Part shown: positions 16,571-25,722 of the stretch, piece after piece
Layout of the letters: the number at the start of each line of letters is the position of its first letter
How positions within the stretch are numbered: position 1 is the first letter of the stretch
Origin: Opitutia bacterium
GTDB lineage: Bacteria > Verrucomicrobiota > Verrucomicrobiia > Opitutales > Opitutaceae
Assembly (NCBI GenBank): GCA_947474365.1
Contig: CANJIU010000026.1
Span: 34,201 to 98,200, forward strand
DNA length: 64,000 nucleotides
Direction: 5' to 3'
The notes under the pieces: model-generated
The model's database searches: none
Told to the model about the DNA's origin: nothing
What the model saw: only the letters and a program-made list of their open reading frames with translations
Made by a program: the position numbers and the translations under genes

Positions 16571-17407
16571 TCAGGGGCGCATCGTCTTCTGCAGCCAGGT
16601 CACGACCTTGTCCTTGAAGTCCGGTGCGAGCGGCGGCCAGGGCAACATGCCGTGCGGGCCGTCCTTGATCGTGAGCAATTCGGCGGGCACTCCAGCGGCG
16701 CGCAAACGGGAGAGCATGTCGACCGACTGCTGGTACGCGACGCTCTGGTCGGCCGTGCCATGCACGAGGAGAAAGGGCGGTAGGCCGCGCTTCACAAAAT
16801 TCATCGGCGAGGCATCGTACATCAGTTTCACCATCGTGTCGTCCTGCGTTTCCCGGCCGAAAAGTTTGTTGAAGGACGGAGTGACGCCTGCGCGGCGTTT
16901 GGCTTCGGCCGCGAAATCGAACACTCCGTAGAACGGCACAATGGCCGCGAGACGCGTTGATGCGTCGGCCCGCACCGCTGCCAATGCCACGAGGTGTCCG
17001 CCCGCCGACTCGCCCGACAAGGCGATGCGCTTGGGATCGACGTGATATTCCGCGGCGTGCGCCTTCACCCAGCGGATGGCGGTCTCGACATCCTCGACCT
17101 GCGCGGGATGGTTGAATTTGGGCGCGAGACGGTAGTTGATCGAAAACCAGGCAAACCCGGCGGCGGACAGCGGCTCGTGCAGGGGAGCCATGTAGCCTTT
17201 CTTGGGACCGCCGTCCTTGTCGCCGTTGGTCCAGCCGCCGCCGTGAACCAAAATCACCGCGGGAAACGGCCCCTTGCCGCTGGGCACGGAGGCATCGAGT
17301 CGGAGGCTGACACCGGCGGCCTGTCCGTATTCGATGTCTTTGACGAGTTCGGCGCGCAATGCGCCGACGGTCGCGACGGTCAGAAAGATGAGGAGGAGTT
17401 TGTTCAT
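16571..17407 (-). CDS. Exported alpha/beta-hydrolase (carboxylesterase/BD-FAE-like)
   Basis: A 278-residue esterase. ATG 17407 opens a signal peptide (MNKLLLIFLTVATVGALRAE); longer in-frame starts would bury it. Oxyanion motif LVHGGGWTNGDKDGG, nucleophile elbow ALSGESAGGHL (Ser), acid VHGTADQSV (Asp) and histidine KDGPHGML complete a normal triad, and YRLAPKFNHPAQVEDV is typical of the hormone-sensitive-lipase/BD-FAE group. It would hydrolyse acyl or acetyl esters, possibly on glycans, in the periplasm. It converges on the enolase-like gene with a 12-bp gap. Confidence 0.9.
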   Translation of the reverse strand: MNKLLLIFLTVATVGALRAELVKDIEYGQAAGVSLRLDASVPSGKGPFPAVILVHGGGWTNGDKDGGPKKGYMAPLHEPLSAAGFAWFSINYRLAPKFNHPAQVEDVETAIRWVKAHAAEYHVDPKRIALSGESAGGHLVALAAVRADASTRLAAIVPFYGVFDFAAEAKRRAGVTPSFNKLFGRETQDDTMVKLMYDASPMNFVKRGLPPFLLVHGTADQSVAYQQSVDMLSRLRAAGVPAELLTIKDGPHGMLPWPPLAPDFKDKVVTWLQKTMRP

Positions 17408-17487
17408 CGGGAGGGAGTTAAGGGGTATGAATGCGGCAAGAGGAAGGGGAAGCAGGTCTGGTTTTTGGCCGAGACGCAGCGAGGGGA

Positions 17488-17877
17488 TTACCAAATTACC
17501 TCTACTTTGTAGCGATGGAAAGCGGCGTCGGAGGTCAGAATGGGAATGTCCAGGATTTGAGCTGTGGCGATGAGCAGGCGGTCAAACGGATCCTGATGGT
17601 GCGATGGCAAATCGGCACTGCGAAAGAGTGCTGCGTCCGAGATTGCATCGTAGGTGAGTTCCGATTGGCGGATGCGTTTGTGCAGGAAATCGCGGGGTGA
17701 TTCGCCATTGAGCGGGAGCTTTCCCGTCCGGTATTTGAGACAGATCTCCCAGGTCGAAACTTGGCTGAACAGGAACTGGTGATCGGTGGACTTGAGGAGA
17801 TTGCGCACCACCGGGGAAAGTCGTCCCGGATCGCCCCACATGAAAAGGGCAACGTTCGTGTCGAGGAGTGCCCTCAT
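17488..17877 (-). CDS. vapC: VapC-type PIN-domain toxin
   Basis: A 129-residue PIN-domain ribonuclease. Acidic metal-binding residues are all present: Asp6 (MRALLDTNV), Glu44 (TWEICLK), Asp96 and Asp99 (DPFDRLL) and Asp117 (LTSDAAF). The sequence is of the PilT/type II VapC group that cleaves tRNA or rRNA when released from its antitoxin. ATG 17877 is chosen because it overlaps the antitoxin stop by 4 bases (ATGA), the usual vapBC arrangement; a longer frame upstream runs through the antitoxin gene. Confidence 0.92.
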   Translation of the reverse strand: MRALLDTNVALFMWGDPGRLSPVVRNLLKSTDHQFLFSQVSTWEICLKYRTGKLPLNGESPRDFLHKRIRQSELTYDAISDAALFRSADLPSHHQDPFDRLLIATAQILDIPILTSDAAFHRYKVEVIW

Positions 17878-18140
17878 TCCGGCTGCTTGGTATCCACGCC
17901 GAAGAGCGCGGCAATGGAGGCATTGGTTGCTGGCGAGTCCCAATCGTCACGCCAAAGCACCCGGCCGACATCCTGTCCCATGCGGCGTTGGCGCACGGCC
18001 TTCGCTTTGGCTTTGGCCAAGGGACGTATTTCAGCAAACGGCTTGTTCCGATCGCACAGCAGCAGGGTCTCGCCGGCTTTCACGCGTTTCGCGTAGCGGG
18101 AAAGATGGGTCTTGGCCTCGTGGATGTTGATTTTGAGCAC
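17874..18140 (-). CDS. vapB: Phd/YefM-type antitoxin
   Basis: Antitoxin of about 88 residues. GTG 18140 gives the typical N-terminus VLKINIHEAKTHLSRYAKRV, the DNA-binding Phd fold, then GETLLLCDRNKPFAEIRPL. The C-terminal half (DWDSPATNASIAALFGV) is the likely toxin-wrapping tail. A TTG at 18194 is in frame, but it lies 2 bp from the terminator of the upstream gene, so the transcript would have to start inside that hairpin; the shorter form is preferred. It should repress its own promoter together with VapC, so the promoter is expected just upstream of 18140. Confidence 0.82.
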   Translation of the reverse strand: MLKINIHEAKTHLSRYAKRVKAGETLLLCDRNKPFAEIRPLAKAKAKAVRQRRMGQDVGRVLWRDDWDSPATNASIAALFGVDTKQPE

Positions 18141-18195
18141 TGCGAGAGACTTAGGCTGGTCGCCAACTTGGTCAAGTAAGGGTGCAGCGCGCAAG

Positions 18196-18226
18196 AAAAA
18201 GCCCCGCGCCGGAATGGCGCGGGGCT
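18196..18226 (-). terminator. Intrinsic terminator of ppdK
   Basis: A perfect 11-bp stem (AGCCCCGCGCC at 18200-18210, GGCGCGGGGCT at 18216-18226) with a 5-base loop, followed on the minus strand by five T residues. It is 37 bp past the ppdK stop and separates that gene from vapBC. Confidence 0.85.
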
Positions 18227-18263
18227 GAAGGAGGAGAGCGATCTGGATCGCCGCCGGCCGAGC

Positions 18264-21050
18264 TTACTTCTTCGCGTCGGCCACCGCGGCCTGCGCCGCC
18301 GCGAGGCGGGCGACCGGCACGCGATAGGGCGAGCAGGAGACGTAGGTGAGCCCGATCTTGTGGCAGAACTTCACCGAATCCGGATCACCGCCGTGCTCGC
18401 CGCAGATGCCGAGCTTGATGTCAGGCCGCTTGCTGCGGCCCTTGGCGATCGCGATCTGCATCAACTGGCCGACGCCGGTCTGGTCGATCGAGGCGAACGG
18501 ATTCTTCTTCACGATTTCGCTCTCGGCGTAGGCCGGGAGGAACGAGCCCGAGTCGTCGCGGGACATGCCGAGGCAGGTCTGCGTCAGGTCGTTCGTGCCG
18601 AAGCTGAAGAACTCCGCCGTCTCGGCGATCTCGTCGGCGGTGAGGGCACCGCGCGGGACTTCGATCATCGTGCCGACGCTGTAGGCGATCTTGGTCTTCT
18701 TCTCGGCCTGGACGGCCTTGGCGACCTCGTGAACGAGCTCGACCTGGAGATCGAGTTCCTTCTTGAAGCCGACGAGCGGGATCATGATTTCGGGCTTCGC
18801 CTTGAAGCCGGCCTTGTTGGCGTCAGCGGCGGCCTCGAACACGGCGCGGGCCTGCATCGCGGTGATCTCCGGATAACGGATACCGAGGCGGCAGCCGCGG
18901 AAACCGAGCATCGGATTGAACTCATGCAGCTCGTGGACGCGCTTCATGATCTTGTCGACCGGGATGCCGAGTTTTTGTGCGAGATCAACCTGCTGCTCCT
19001 TCGCGTGCGGGAGGAACTCGTGCAACGGCGGATCGAGGAAACGAATCGTCGCCGGGTAGCCCTTGAGCGCCTTGAAGATTCCGAAGAAATCGTCGCGCTG
19101 GTAGGGGAGGAGCTTCGCGAGGGCGGTCTGGCGCGCCTCGAGCGAGTCGGCGAGGATCATCTCGCGCATCGCGTCGATGCGGTTGCCTTCGAAGAACATG
19201 TGCTCCGTGCGGGTGAGGCCGATACCGACGGCGCCGAACGCGATGGCGTTCTGCGTCTGCTCGGGAGTGTCGGCGTTGGTGCGGACGCTCAGCTTGGTGG
19301 CCTTTTCGCACCACTTCATCAGCTGGGCGTAGCTCTTGAACTTCTCGGTCGCCTGCGCGGCCTTGTCGTTGTGGAGCAGGCCGGCGATGATTTCGGACGG
19401 AGCGGTCTTGATCTGGCCGGCGTACACCGTGCCCGACGTCCCGTCGATCGAGAGGAAGTCGCCCTCGTTGAAGGTCTGGCCCGCGATGGTGGCGGTCTTC
19501 TTGTCGTAGTCGATCGAGACGCCGGCGGCGCCGCACACGCAGACCTTGCCCATCTGGCGGGCAACGAGTGCGGCGTGCGAGGAGACGCCCCCGCGTGCGG
19601 TGAGAATGCCCTCGGCGGCGATCATGCCGCGGAGATCTTCCGGCGAGGTCTCGACGCGGACGAGAAGAACCTTTTCGCCCCGGTCAGCGGCGGCGACCGA
19701 ACGCTCGGCGTTGAAATAGATCTTGCCGGTGGCGGCTCCGGGGCCGGCGGGAAGGCCGGTGGCGATCACGGTGGCCTTCTTGACCTCGCTGAGGTCGAAG
19801 ATCGGCGCGAGCAATTGCTCGAGCTGATCGGCCGGGTTGCGCATGATGGCGGTCTCCCAGGTGATCAGCTTCTCCTTCACCATATCGATGGAGAATTTCA
19901 GCGCGGCGGCGGCGGTGCGCTTGCCGTTGCGCGTCTGGAGCATGAACAGCTTGCCTTCCTGGATCGTGAACTCGATGTCCTGAACGTCCTTGAAGTGCTT
20001 CTCGAGCGTGGCGCGAACCTTGAGGAGTTCGGCATACGACTTCGGCATCTGGTCCTTGAGCTTGAGGACGGGCTCGGGGGTGCGGACGCCGGCGACGACG
20101 TCCTCGCCCTGCGCGTTGATGAGGAACTCACCGTAGAACTCGTTGACGCCGTTGGCGGGATTGCGTGTGAACGCGACGCCGGACCCGGACGTGTCGCCCG
20201 TGTTGCCGAACACCATCGCCTGCACGTTGACCGCGGTGCCCCATTCGGTGGGGATGTTGTACTTGCGGCGGTAGACGATCGCCCGGTCGTTCATCCAGGA
20301 ACCGAAGACCGCGCCGGCCGCGCCGCGCAGCTGGTCCCACGGATCGTTCGGGAAGGATTTGCCGGTGCGCTCCTTGACCAGCGCCTTGAAACGGACGACG
20401 AGCTCCTGCTGGTCCTGGGCGGTGAGCTTGGAGTCCTCGATGTCGGCGTGATATTTTTCGTGCTTGAAGGTATGGATGACCGTCTCGAACGGCTCGTGAT
20501 CCTCGCCTTCCTTCTTCTGCACGCCCATGACGACGTCGCCGTACATCTGGATGAACCGGCGGTAGCAGTCCCACGCGAAACGCTCGTTCTGCGTCGCCTT
20601 GACGAGGGCGAGCACGCTGTGGTCGTTGAGGCCGAGGTTGAGAATCGTGTCCATCATGCCGGGCATCGAGTCGCGGGCGCCCGAGCGGACGGCGACGAGG
20701 AGCGGCATGCCTTCGGTGGCGCCGAACTTCGTCCCCATGATCTTCTCCATGTTGACGACGCCCGCTTCCATCTGCGCCTGCAGGGAGGCCGGATAGGTGC
20801 GCTTGTTGGCGTAGTAATAGGTGCAGACCTCGGTCGTGATCGTGAAGCCCGGAGGAACCGGGAGACCGATGCGCGTCATCTCCGCGAGATTGGCGCCCTT
20901 GCCGCCGAGCAGCGGTTTCATCGAGCCGTCACCATCGGCGCGACCGGCGCCCCAGGTGTAGACGTATTTGGTGCCCTTGGAGGCGGAATTCTTGGCAGGC
21001 GAGGCTTTGGCCTTCGCGGCTGGTTTCTTGGCTTTGGATTTGGCGGCCAT
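18264..21050 (-). CDS. ppdK: Pyruvate, phosphate dikinase
   Basis: Interconverts pyruvate, ATP and phosphate with phosphoenolpyruvate, AMP and pyrophosphate in the cytoplasm. The 928-residue length is close to the usual 870-930, slightly extended by an N-terminal Ala/Lys/Pro-rich segment (about 1-25). The nucleotide-binding domain starts at [14 protein letters not shown], the phosphohistidine domain has [19 protein letters not shown] with the catalytic His, and the C-terminal PEP domain has [15 protein letters not shown] and [16 protein letters not shown]. All parts look intact. It stands alone with a good terminator, and the long gap upstream (21051 onward) should contain its promoter. It gives reversible glycolysis/gluconeogenesis, common in Opitutaceae. 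Confidence 0.97.
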   Translation of the reverse strand: MAAKSKAKKPAAKAKASPAKNSASKGTKYVYTWGAGRADGDGSMKPLLGGKGANLAEMTRIGLPVPPGFTITTEVCTYYYANKRTYPASLQAQMEAGVVNMEKIMGTKFGATEGMPLLVAVRSGARDSMPGMMDTILNLGLNDHSVLALVKATQNERFAWDCYRRFIQMYGDVVMGVQKKEGEDHEPFETVIHTFKHEKYHADIEDSKLTAQDQQELVVRFKALVKERTGKSFPNDPWDQLRGAAGAVFGSWMNDRAIVYRRKYNIPTEWGTAVNVQAMVFGNTGDTSGSGVAFTRNPANGVNEFYGEFLINAQGEDVVAGVRTPEPVLKLKDQMPKSYAELLKVRATLEKHFKDVQDIEFTIQEGKLFMLQTRNGKRTAAAALKFSIDMVKEKLITWETAIMRNPADQLEQLLAPIFDLSEVKKATVIATGLPAGPGAATGKIYFNAERSVAAADRGEKVLLVRVETSPEDLRGMIAAEGILTARGGVSSHAALVARQMGKVCVCGAAGVSIDYDKKTATIAGQTFNEGDFLSIDGTSGTVYAGQIKTAPSEIIAGLLHNDKAAQATEKFKSYAQLMKWCEKATKLSVRTNADTPEQTQNAIAFGAVGIGLTRTEHMFFEGNRIDAMREMILADSLEARQTALAKLLPYQRDDFFGIFKALKGYPATIRFLDPPLHEFLPHAKEQQVDLAQKLGIPVDKIMKRVHELHEFNPMLGFRGCRLGIRYPEITAMQARAVFEAAADANKAGFKAKPEIMIPLVGFKKELDLQVELVHEVAKAVQAEKKTKIAYSVGTMIEVPRGALTADEIAETAEFFSFGTNDLTQTCLGMSRDDSGSFLPAYAESEIVKKNPFASIDQTGVGQLMQIAIAKGRSKRPDIKLGICGEHGGDPDSVKFCHKIGLTYVSCSPYRVPVARLAAAQAAVADAKK

Positions 21051-21268
21051 GGAGGGTGTTTGAGTTGAAAGACGAACGAAGCGCGGGCGCGCGAAAGGCG
21101 AGAGGCAATAGAATCGATGCCGGGCCTGTCAACGGTGCAGGCGTGGGAACCCAAAGAACCTGCGCCGAGAGACCTGTCGCGCCGGCTCCCGGCCCGGGGC
21201 AGCAGGCTTCCGACGGAAGCCGGGGCTGCGAATTCGGAGCTGTCTCTCAGCCCAGAGAATCAGTCGAG

Positions 21269-21294
21269 GTGGAGCGGCTTGACCTCGAGCCGCT
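21269..21294 (+). repeat. REP-like palindrome, copy B
   Basis: A 26-bp element beginning GTGGAGCG, forming a stem of 8 bp (21272-21279 with 21288-21295) around an 8-base loop. It matches copy A, on the other strand 24 bp away, at 19 of 26 positions, and two stem differences are compensatory. This is the style of REP sequences mobilised by RAYT transposases. Confidence 0.6.
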
Positions 21295-21317
21295 CTGCGT
21301 GAGAGCAACCGGATCAA

Positions 21318-21343
21318 AGCGAGTTGTAGTCAACTCGCTCCAC
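21318..21343 (-). repeat. REP-like palindrome, copy A
   Basis: Read on the minus strand it begins GTGGAGCG like copy B. Stem of 9 bp (21318-21326 with 21331-21339) around a 4-base loop. It is inverted relative to copy B, giving a head-to-head pair resembling a BIME. Confidence 0.6.
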
Positions 21344-21437
21344 CCTTCAGTGGCTTCATTTTCAGTGGTGAAACGCGCACTTCGGAGTGAAGTGATAAGT
21401 AATGGCCAAGGAGGTCGACCTTCGCCGGGCTGGTCGC

Positions 21438-21492
21438 ACTCGCCGTCCGGCTCTTCGGCAAGAACGGGAGCGCCCGAAACCCTACCGGCAGG
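21438..21492 (+). repeat. Degenerate duplicated block, copy 1
   Basis: Begins ACTCGCCGTCCGGCTCTTCG and ends CTACCGGCAGG. It resembles copy 2 (21794-21845), sharing ACTCGCCGT, CGGC, TTCGGC, AGAAC and CCGG in the same order at about three-quarters identity by eye. It is followed by a short 11-bp tandem repeat, as is copy 2. Confidence 0.5.
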
Positions 21493-21518
21493 TGGAAAAC
21501 GCCATCAAGGGACGCAGC

Positions 21519-21551
21519 ATAGACATAGCATAGACATAGCATAGACATAGC
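21519..21551 (+). repeat. Three perfect 11-bp tandem repeats
   Basis: Unit ATAGACATAGC at 21519-21529, 21530-21540 and 21541-21551, with no mismatch. Confidence 0.9.
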
Positions 21552-21793
21552 TGGGAGCCGGCAGGACGGTCGCGCCCCGTCGATTCCAGTTGGTCTGGGG
21601 GCGAAAGGAGGGGCCGCGTCATGAAAAAACCGCACCGGGTAAATCCCCTAGAGAATGGCGCCGAAGTCGTCCCAATCTGGACCGTCCTGACCGGATCGGT
21701 CCGCTGAATGCGAGGCGGACGGGGGCAATCCGCGGAATGCGGTTTCGTTCAACAGGCAGACTCGGCCCCGTGACCGGTTGCGGGGCTATCCGT

Positions 21794-21845
21794 ACTCGCC
21801 GTGCGGCGGTTCGGCCAGAACAGGGGGGCAAAACCCGGCCGGACG
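21794..21845 (+). repeat. Degenerate duplicated block, copy 2
   Basis: Begins ACTCGCCGTGCGGCGGTTCG and ends CCGGCCGGAC. It resembles the block at 21438-21492 and precedes the longer 11-bp repeat array. The block-then-array order is therefore seen twice. Confidence 0.5.
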
Positions 21846-21910
21846 CCTGAACCCGTCTTCAGCTGCAGCAAGGCTGCTGCCCGGCAGTTACCGGTCAGCT
21901 GCCTGTCAGC

Positions 21911-22020
21911 AGGTAGCGGACAGCAACAACACAGGGAGCGGGCAGCAAGCCGGCAGCAACGCTGCAGCAAGCGGACAGCAAGCCCACAGCAAGCGGATAG
22001 CAAGCGCCCAGCAACAACCC
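21911..22020 (+). repeat. Degenerate array of about ten 11-bp units
   Basis: Ten consecutive 11-bp steps, each starting AGC or AGG. The right half is most regular: AGCAAGCGGAC (21966), AGCAAGCCCAC (21977), AGCAAGCGGAT (21988), AGCAAGCGCCC (21999), AGCAACAACCC (22010). The unit length equals that of the array at 21519. With no spacers this is not a CRISPR. Confidence 0.8.
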
Positions 22021-22099
22021 ACCACTCCCGCGGCCATCAATGGCCGAACGGGTAGTATTCCCGTCGAGGTGACGCGCGAGAAACAAAGGGGCGCTGTGT

Positions 22100-22120
22100 C
22101 CTAAATACACTCGAAAGCGG
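22100..22120 (+). repeat. Possible left terminal repeat of the IS1380 remnant
   Basis: The sequence starts CCTAAATACACTCG about 190 bp before the transposase start. IS1380-family ends often begin CCTA (ISEcp1 for example). The right end is lost, so neither the inverted partner nor a target duplication can be checked. Confidence 0.3.
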
Positions 22121-22292
22121 AGGGGGAATTGGGACTGGTCCGTTTGTTTCTGCCATCTGTAAGGGGAGAGGGGATGTTTTACCGCGGCCAATTGCAATTC
22201 GAGTTGATGGTCGGTTGGGGCACGGACGGGGTCGCCCGGATATTTCATCCGTGGGATGAAGACTGGATGTGATTTCCGCTCAAGTTTTTTGT

Positions 22293-22920
22293 ATGAACAA
22301 TCCAACGACAGAAGCAACCGACGCCCGGTCTTCGGCAGACTTTCAGCAGGCTTCGGTCCATCCAGTTTCAAGACCTCGGTGTCCGAAAAGGCGTGGTCGA
22401 TTTTTCCAGAGGGACGCTGTCGAGCGACGGTGGGGCACTGCTGCTGCGCCAGATCGACGCCGGACTGGGTTTAAGGGGGCGGCTGGCGAGTTGCTTCCGC
22501 GACCGGCGCGATCGGTGTTTTGCCGATCATGCGATGCCGCAATTGCGGGCGCAGCGGATTCACGGGCTGGCGCTGGGTTATGAAGACTTCAACGATCACG
22601 AGCAATTGCGGCGCAACCCGGTGCTGGCGACGGCGTGCGACAAGGCCGATCCGCTGGGCGTGGACCGGTTCAACCCAGAGAATCGTGGCATCCCCCTCGC
22701 CGTGCCCGCGAGGTTGAACCGGCGGAGTTGTCCAACAACAAGGTGACGCGGTGTCACAAGCTGCCGCACGATCCGGCCAAGTTGGCGGCGTGTCTGTTGG
22801 AGATGGCCGCGCGTTGCCCGGCGCAGCACGCCAAGGAGGTGGTGATCGACCTGGATTGTAGTTGGATTGTGCGCGCGGCGAGATGGCGAACGCGCTCAAG
22901 CAGCAGGTGCTGGATTCGGA
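22293..22920 (+). pseudogene. IS1380-family transposase remnant, frameshifted and truncated
   Basis: Pieces of a DDE transposase lie in successive frames. The start MNNPTTEATDARSSADFQQ (ATG 22293) is in one frame; from about 22350 the reading continues in another as QFQDLGVRKGVVDFSRGTL then SSDGGALLLRQIDAGLGLRG and LALGYEDFNDHEQLRRNPVL; from about 22725 it shifts again to VEPAELSNNKVTRCHKLPHD and AKEVVIDLD. The last piece carries the first catalytic Asp (VVIDLD), but the next residues do not fit the family, and the remaining two-thirds, including the other catalytic residues, are missing. At least two frameshifts plus a 3' deletion make it inactive. The break lies just before the M48 peptidase gene on the other strand. 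Confidence 0.88.
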
Positions 22921-22942
22921 GGTCGGGAGGAAAGGCGGCCCG

Positions 22943-23758
22943 CTATTTCAGGATGATCGGGCCGGTCTTGACCGCGCTCTTTTCCTGCTCCGCGAGGGCC
23001 TTGGGCATCGCATCCATCAGCTGGAGAATCCGTTCGGGGTGCGACGGGTGGGTGGAGAGGAATCCGGGTTGGATCGGGTCATTGGCGGTTTCCAGTTCCA
23101 GCGCCTCGAGGACCTTGACGGATTCCCTCGGGTCGTAGCCGGCACGGGCCATGTACATGAGCCCGACGTAGTCGGCCTCCTTTTCCTTGGCGCGATCAAA
23201 CGCAAAGCCGCTTATACCTGTCGTGAGTCCGTAGGCCGCGCTCAGGGCGTCCACGGTCAGCAGGGGAGCGCCGGCCGCCATGCCGCCGAGCATGCCCACG
23301 GTGCCGACGGTGGAGACGGCGAGTTCCCGGGAGAGTTTTTCATGGACATGCTTCGCTGTCACGTGGGCGATTTCGTGGGCGATGACGGATGCGAGCTGAT
23401 CGTCGTTTTTCACGATCTTGAAGAGCCCGGTGAAGACGCCGACCTTTCCGCCGGCCATCGCGAAGGCGTTGATCTGGGGGACGTCGAACACGACGAATTC
23501 CCAATCGGCGTCAGGCATGTCCCAGAACACCACCTTGGAGATGCGATCGCCCACGCGACGGAGTTGGTCGTTGCGGTCCTTGTCGCGCGACACCCGATGG
23601 CGGCGTTTCATGTCGTCGAACATCGTGATGCTCATCTTGGTGACCTCCTTGTCGTCGACGAGGTTCATGGCTTTGCGGCCGGTGACCGGGACTTCGTAGC
23701 ATCCGGCGAGCAGCAGGCCGAGGAGGGAAACGACGAGGAAACGGCGGGAGGCGTGCAT
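22943..23758 (-). CDS. M48-family metalloprotease, lipoprotein
   Basis: A 271-residue envelope protease. ATG 23758 gives a lipoprotein signal (FLVVSLLGLLLAGC, lipidated Cys20). The zinc site is HEIAH (His128, Glu129, His132) with the third ligand Glu194 in KEKEADYVGL. The layout matches the short LoiP/YcaL/HtpX-like group of periplasmic M48 lipoproteins that act in envelope quality control. FLSTHPSHPERI near residue 240 is the usual C-terminal block of the family, so the gene is full length despite the IS remnant next to its 3' end. Confidence 0.93.
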   Translation of the reverse strand: MHASRRFLVVSLLGLLLAGCYEVPVTGRKAMNLVDDKEVTKMSITMFDDMKRRHRVSRDKDRNDQLRRVGDRISKVVFWDMPDADWEFVVFDVPQINAFAMAGGKVGVFTGLFKIVKNDDQLASVIAHEIAHVTAKHVHEKLSRELAVSTVGTVGMLGGMAAGAPLLTVDALSAAYGLTTGISGFAFDRAKEKEADYVGLMYMARAGYDPRESVKVLEALELETANDPIQPGFLSTHPSHPERILQLMDAMPKALAEQEKSAVKTGPIILK

Positions 23759-23886
23759 GACAAAGCGTGTGGCGAGGGAGTGGTTGGGAATCAAGATTTC
23801 ACCTTCCGGAGGCACAGGAGCGAGACTCGTCCTCCGACCAAATCGTTACCAAAAAGGTCTGGGAAGAAGGGAATGCCCTTTGCATT

Positions 23887-23903
23887 TTGGCACGATCCTC
23901 GCA
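23887..23903 (+). promoter_or_regulatory. Sigma54 (-24/-12) promoter
   Basis: TTGGCACG, four bases, then TCGCA: GG and GC are exactly ten bases apart, and only one position departs from the TTGGCACG-N4-TTGCA consensus. It lies about 100 bp upstream of the TPR/PEGA gene, with transcription expected from about 23914. An activator of the NtrC/FlrC type would be needed; none is in the window. Confidence 0.7.
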
Positions 23904-24005
23904 TTGTGGGCCCGGTTCGGGAATCGCCCCTGGTTCACCGAATGAACAACCAACGCATTTGTTCGTCTAACTGTTTCGTGTTAAAAACGTCTTCCCTGAA
24001 AAACC

Positions 24006-25718
24006 ATGGCTGAGGAACTTGAGTCTGGATCAACGAAGAAACGTCGCGTGATCCATTGGAATCCGGAGGCGGGGCGTGAACAGGTGCGCCGCCGTTGGAC
24101 GTGGAAACGCATCTTGGGCTGGGGCGTGGGCGGCACGTTTGGGCTGCTGATTGCCGCCGGGTTGGTGATACGCGGGATCAAGCTGGTGATGGGGCCGGAT
24201 GTTTTTCAGCCCAAGCCGGCGGTGGTGGCGGCGCCGGGGCAGACGGTGGAAGACGCGAATACGGCCTTTGTCAGTGTCTCGAAAGCGGAGCAGGCGCACG
24301 AAATGGCGGCGAAGGCGATTCGCGAGGTGCGGCGCATGCCCACGGACCATCCGGTGCAGCTGGAGCAGATGATCATGATGGAGAAAAATTTTCAGGAAGG
24401 CGAAATCCTGCTGAAGAAGCATGAGTACAGCCAATCGTTCGTGATCTTCGAAGGACTCAACAAGGACATGGACGCGTTTGTCAAAAACGTGAAAGCCAAG
24501 GGCGAGGCGCGGCAGTCGTACGATGCGATTCTGCTGCGGATTAAGGATCTTGAGCTGGCGCGTACGCTGTCGCCGGGGAGCCTGGAGGCGGCGTTTGAGG
24601 CGGCGGGTCAGGGCCGGCAATTGCTGACCGACGGGAATTTTACCGGCGCGAAGAAGGTGTTTGATCAGGGATTCGCGCAGCTCAAGAAGGCGGAGTTGGT
24701 GCTCGCCGATCATGTGAAGGAGAACCTGGTGGCGGGAGCCAAGGCGCTGTCGAAGGGTGACAAGGAGAGCGCCAAGAAGGCGTTTCAAGCCGCGCTGGAG
24801 AAGTCGCCCGGCAATGAAGCCGCCACCCAGGGGCTGAAGCGGGCTGAGAACATCGACCGGGTCTATGCGTTGCTGCAGCAGGGCGAGCGTTTGGAAAAAG
24901 AGGCCCAGTATGCCGAGGCGGCGGAGTCCTACAAAAAGGCATTTGCGCTCGATGCGTTTTCCGCGGCCGCGCAGGAAGGACAGTCCCGGGCCGCCCGGCT
25001 GGAGAAGGAAACGAAATTCGCGGTGGCGCGGGCGGCGGCGGACGCGGCGATCAAGGCGAAGGATTGGCCGAAAGCCATCACCGAGCTGCAGGGAGCGCTG
25101 AAGGTCTATCCGCAAAAGACTGACGTGCAGGCGATGCTGAAATCGGCCCGCGAAAACGCGCATAAGGAAGCGGTGCAGAAGGCGCTGGCCAAGGGTTTTG
25201 CCTACGAAAAGGCGTACCAATGGCGCGAGGCGCGCGATGCCTACCATGAGACGCTGCAACTGGAGCCCGATCAGTCCGACGCGAAGGAAGGTTACACCCG
25301 GGCTGGGACGGTGATTCGGGCGCTGCTGCAATATGAGAAGTTCATCGAGGCGGCGGAACAGCTCGCCAACAAGGCGGAGTTCCAGGCGGCGCTGCGGCGG
25401 TTCAACGAGGCGATGGCGGTCAAGCCGAGTTACCTCGAGTCCGGGGACCGCGTGCTGCAATTGCGGAATTTGCTCCAACAACAGAGCAAGCCGGTGGATG
25501 TAACGTTCAAGTCGGACGGCAACACGTGGGTTTCCATCACGAACTTCCGGACGCCGAGCAAATTTGAGAATTCGGTGATCAAGATTCTCCCGGGCGACTA
25601 CGAGGTGATCGGGCGCCGCAAGGGGTATCGCGACGTGAATATGCTCCTGCAAGTGCGGAACGGAACGCCTCCCCCGACTGTCACGGTGACGTGCAGTGTC
25701 TCGTCCGACCGCAGTTAA
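24006..25718 (+). CDS. Membrane-anchored TPR protein with C-terminal PEGA-like domain
   Basis: A 570-residue protein: basic cytoplasmic N-terminus, one membrane helix at about 35-58 (ILGWGVGGTFGLLIAAGLVI), then a periplasmic region of coiled-coil and TPR helices (YAEAAESYKKAFALDAFSAA, WREARDAYHETLQLEPDQSD, FQAALRRFNEAMAVKPSYLE), ending in a PEGA-like beta domain at about 495-565 (VTFKSDGNTWVSITNF, KILPGDYEVIGRRKGYRDV). PEGA domains bind surface or envelope glycans in known examples. It is the first gene of a four-gene plus-strand run behind a sigma54 promoter. Role inferred: envelope scaffold of the motor-like system encoded by the convergent genes. Confidence 0.85.
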   Translation: MAEELESGSTKKRRVIHWNPEAGREQVRRRWTWKRILGWGVGGTFGLLIAAGLVIRGIKLVMGPDVFQPKPAVVAAPGQTVEDANTAFVSVSKAEQAHEMAAKAIREVRRMPTDHPVQLEQMIMMEKNFQEGEILLKKHEYSQSFVIFEGLNKDMDAFVKNVKAKGEARQSYDAILLRIKDLELARTLSPGSLEAAFEAAGQGRQLLTDGNFTGAKKVFDQGFAQLKKAELVLADHVKENLVAGAKALSKGDKESAKKAFQAALEKSPGNEAATQGLKRAENIDRVYALLQQGERLEKEAQYAEAAESYKKAFALDAFSAAAQEGQSRAARLEKETKFAVARAAADAAIKAKDWPKAITELQGALKVYPQKTDVQAMLKSARENAHKEAVQKALAKGFAYEKAYQWREARDAYHETLQLEPDQSDAKEGYTRAGTVIRALLQYEKFIEAAEQLANKAEFQAALRRFNEAMAVKPSYLESGDRVLQLRNLLQQQSKPVDVTFKSDGNTWVSITNFRTPSKFENSVIKILPGDYEVIGRRKGYRDVNMLLQVRNGTPPPTVTVTCSVSSDRS

Positions 25719-25722
25719 CCCC

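Larger units (their letters stand above)
21051..22099. other. Gene-free, repeat-rich intergenic region
   Basis: About 1 kb between ppdK and the IS1380 remnant with no convincing gene. Open frames here have arginine/serine-rich, low-information translations. It holds a pair of REP-like palindromes, two copies of a roughly 50-bp block, and two sets of 11-bp tandem repeats (listed separately). The ppdK promoter probably lies at its left edge, but I cannot point to a clear motif. Confidence 0.7.

Noticed and set aside
18360..21068. Unbroken 902-codon frame antisense to ppdK
   Set aside because: Typical shadow of a GC-rich gene whose third positions are mostly G or C. The translation is a repetitive Glu/Leu/Val/Gly/Asp mix with no motif, and ppdK on the other strand is certain.
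21911..22020. CRISPR array
   Set aside because: Units are 11 bp, degenerate and directly adjacent; there are no spacers and no cas genes.
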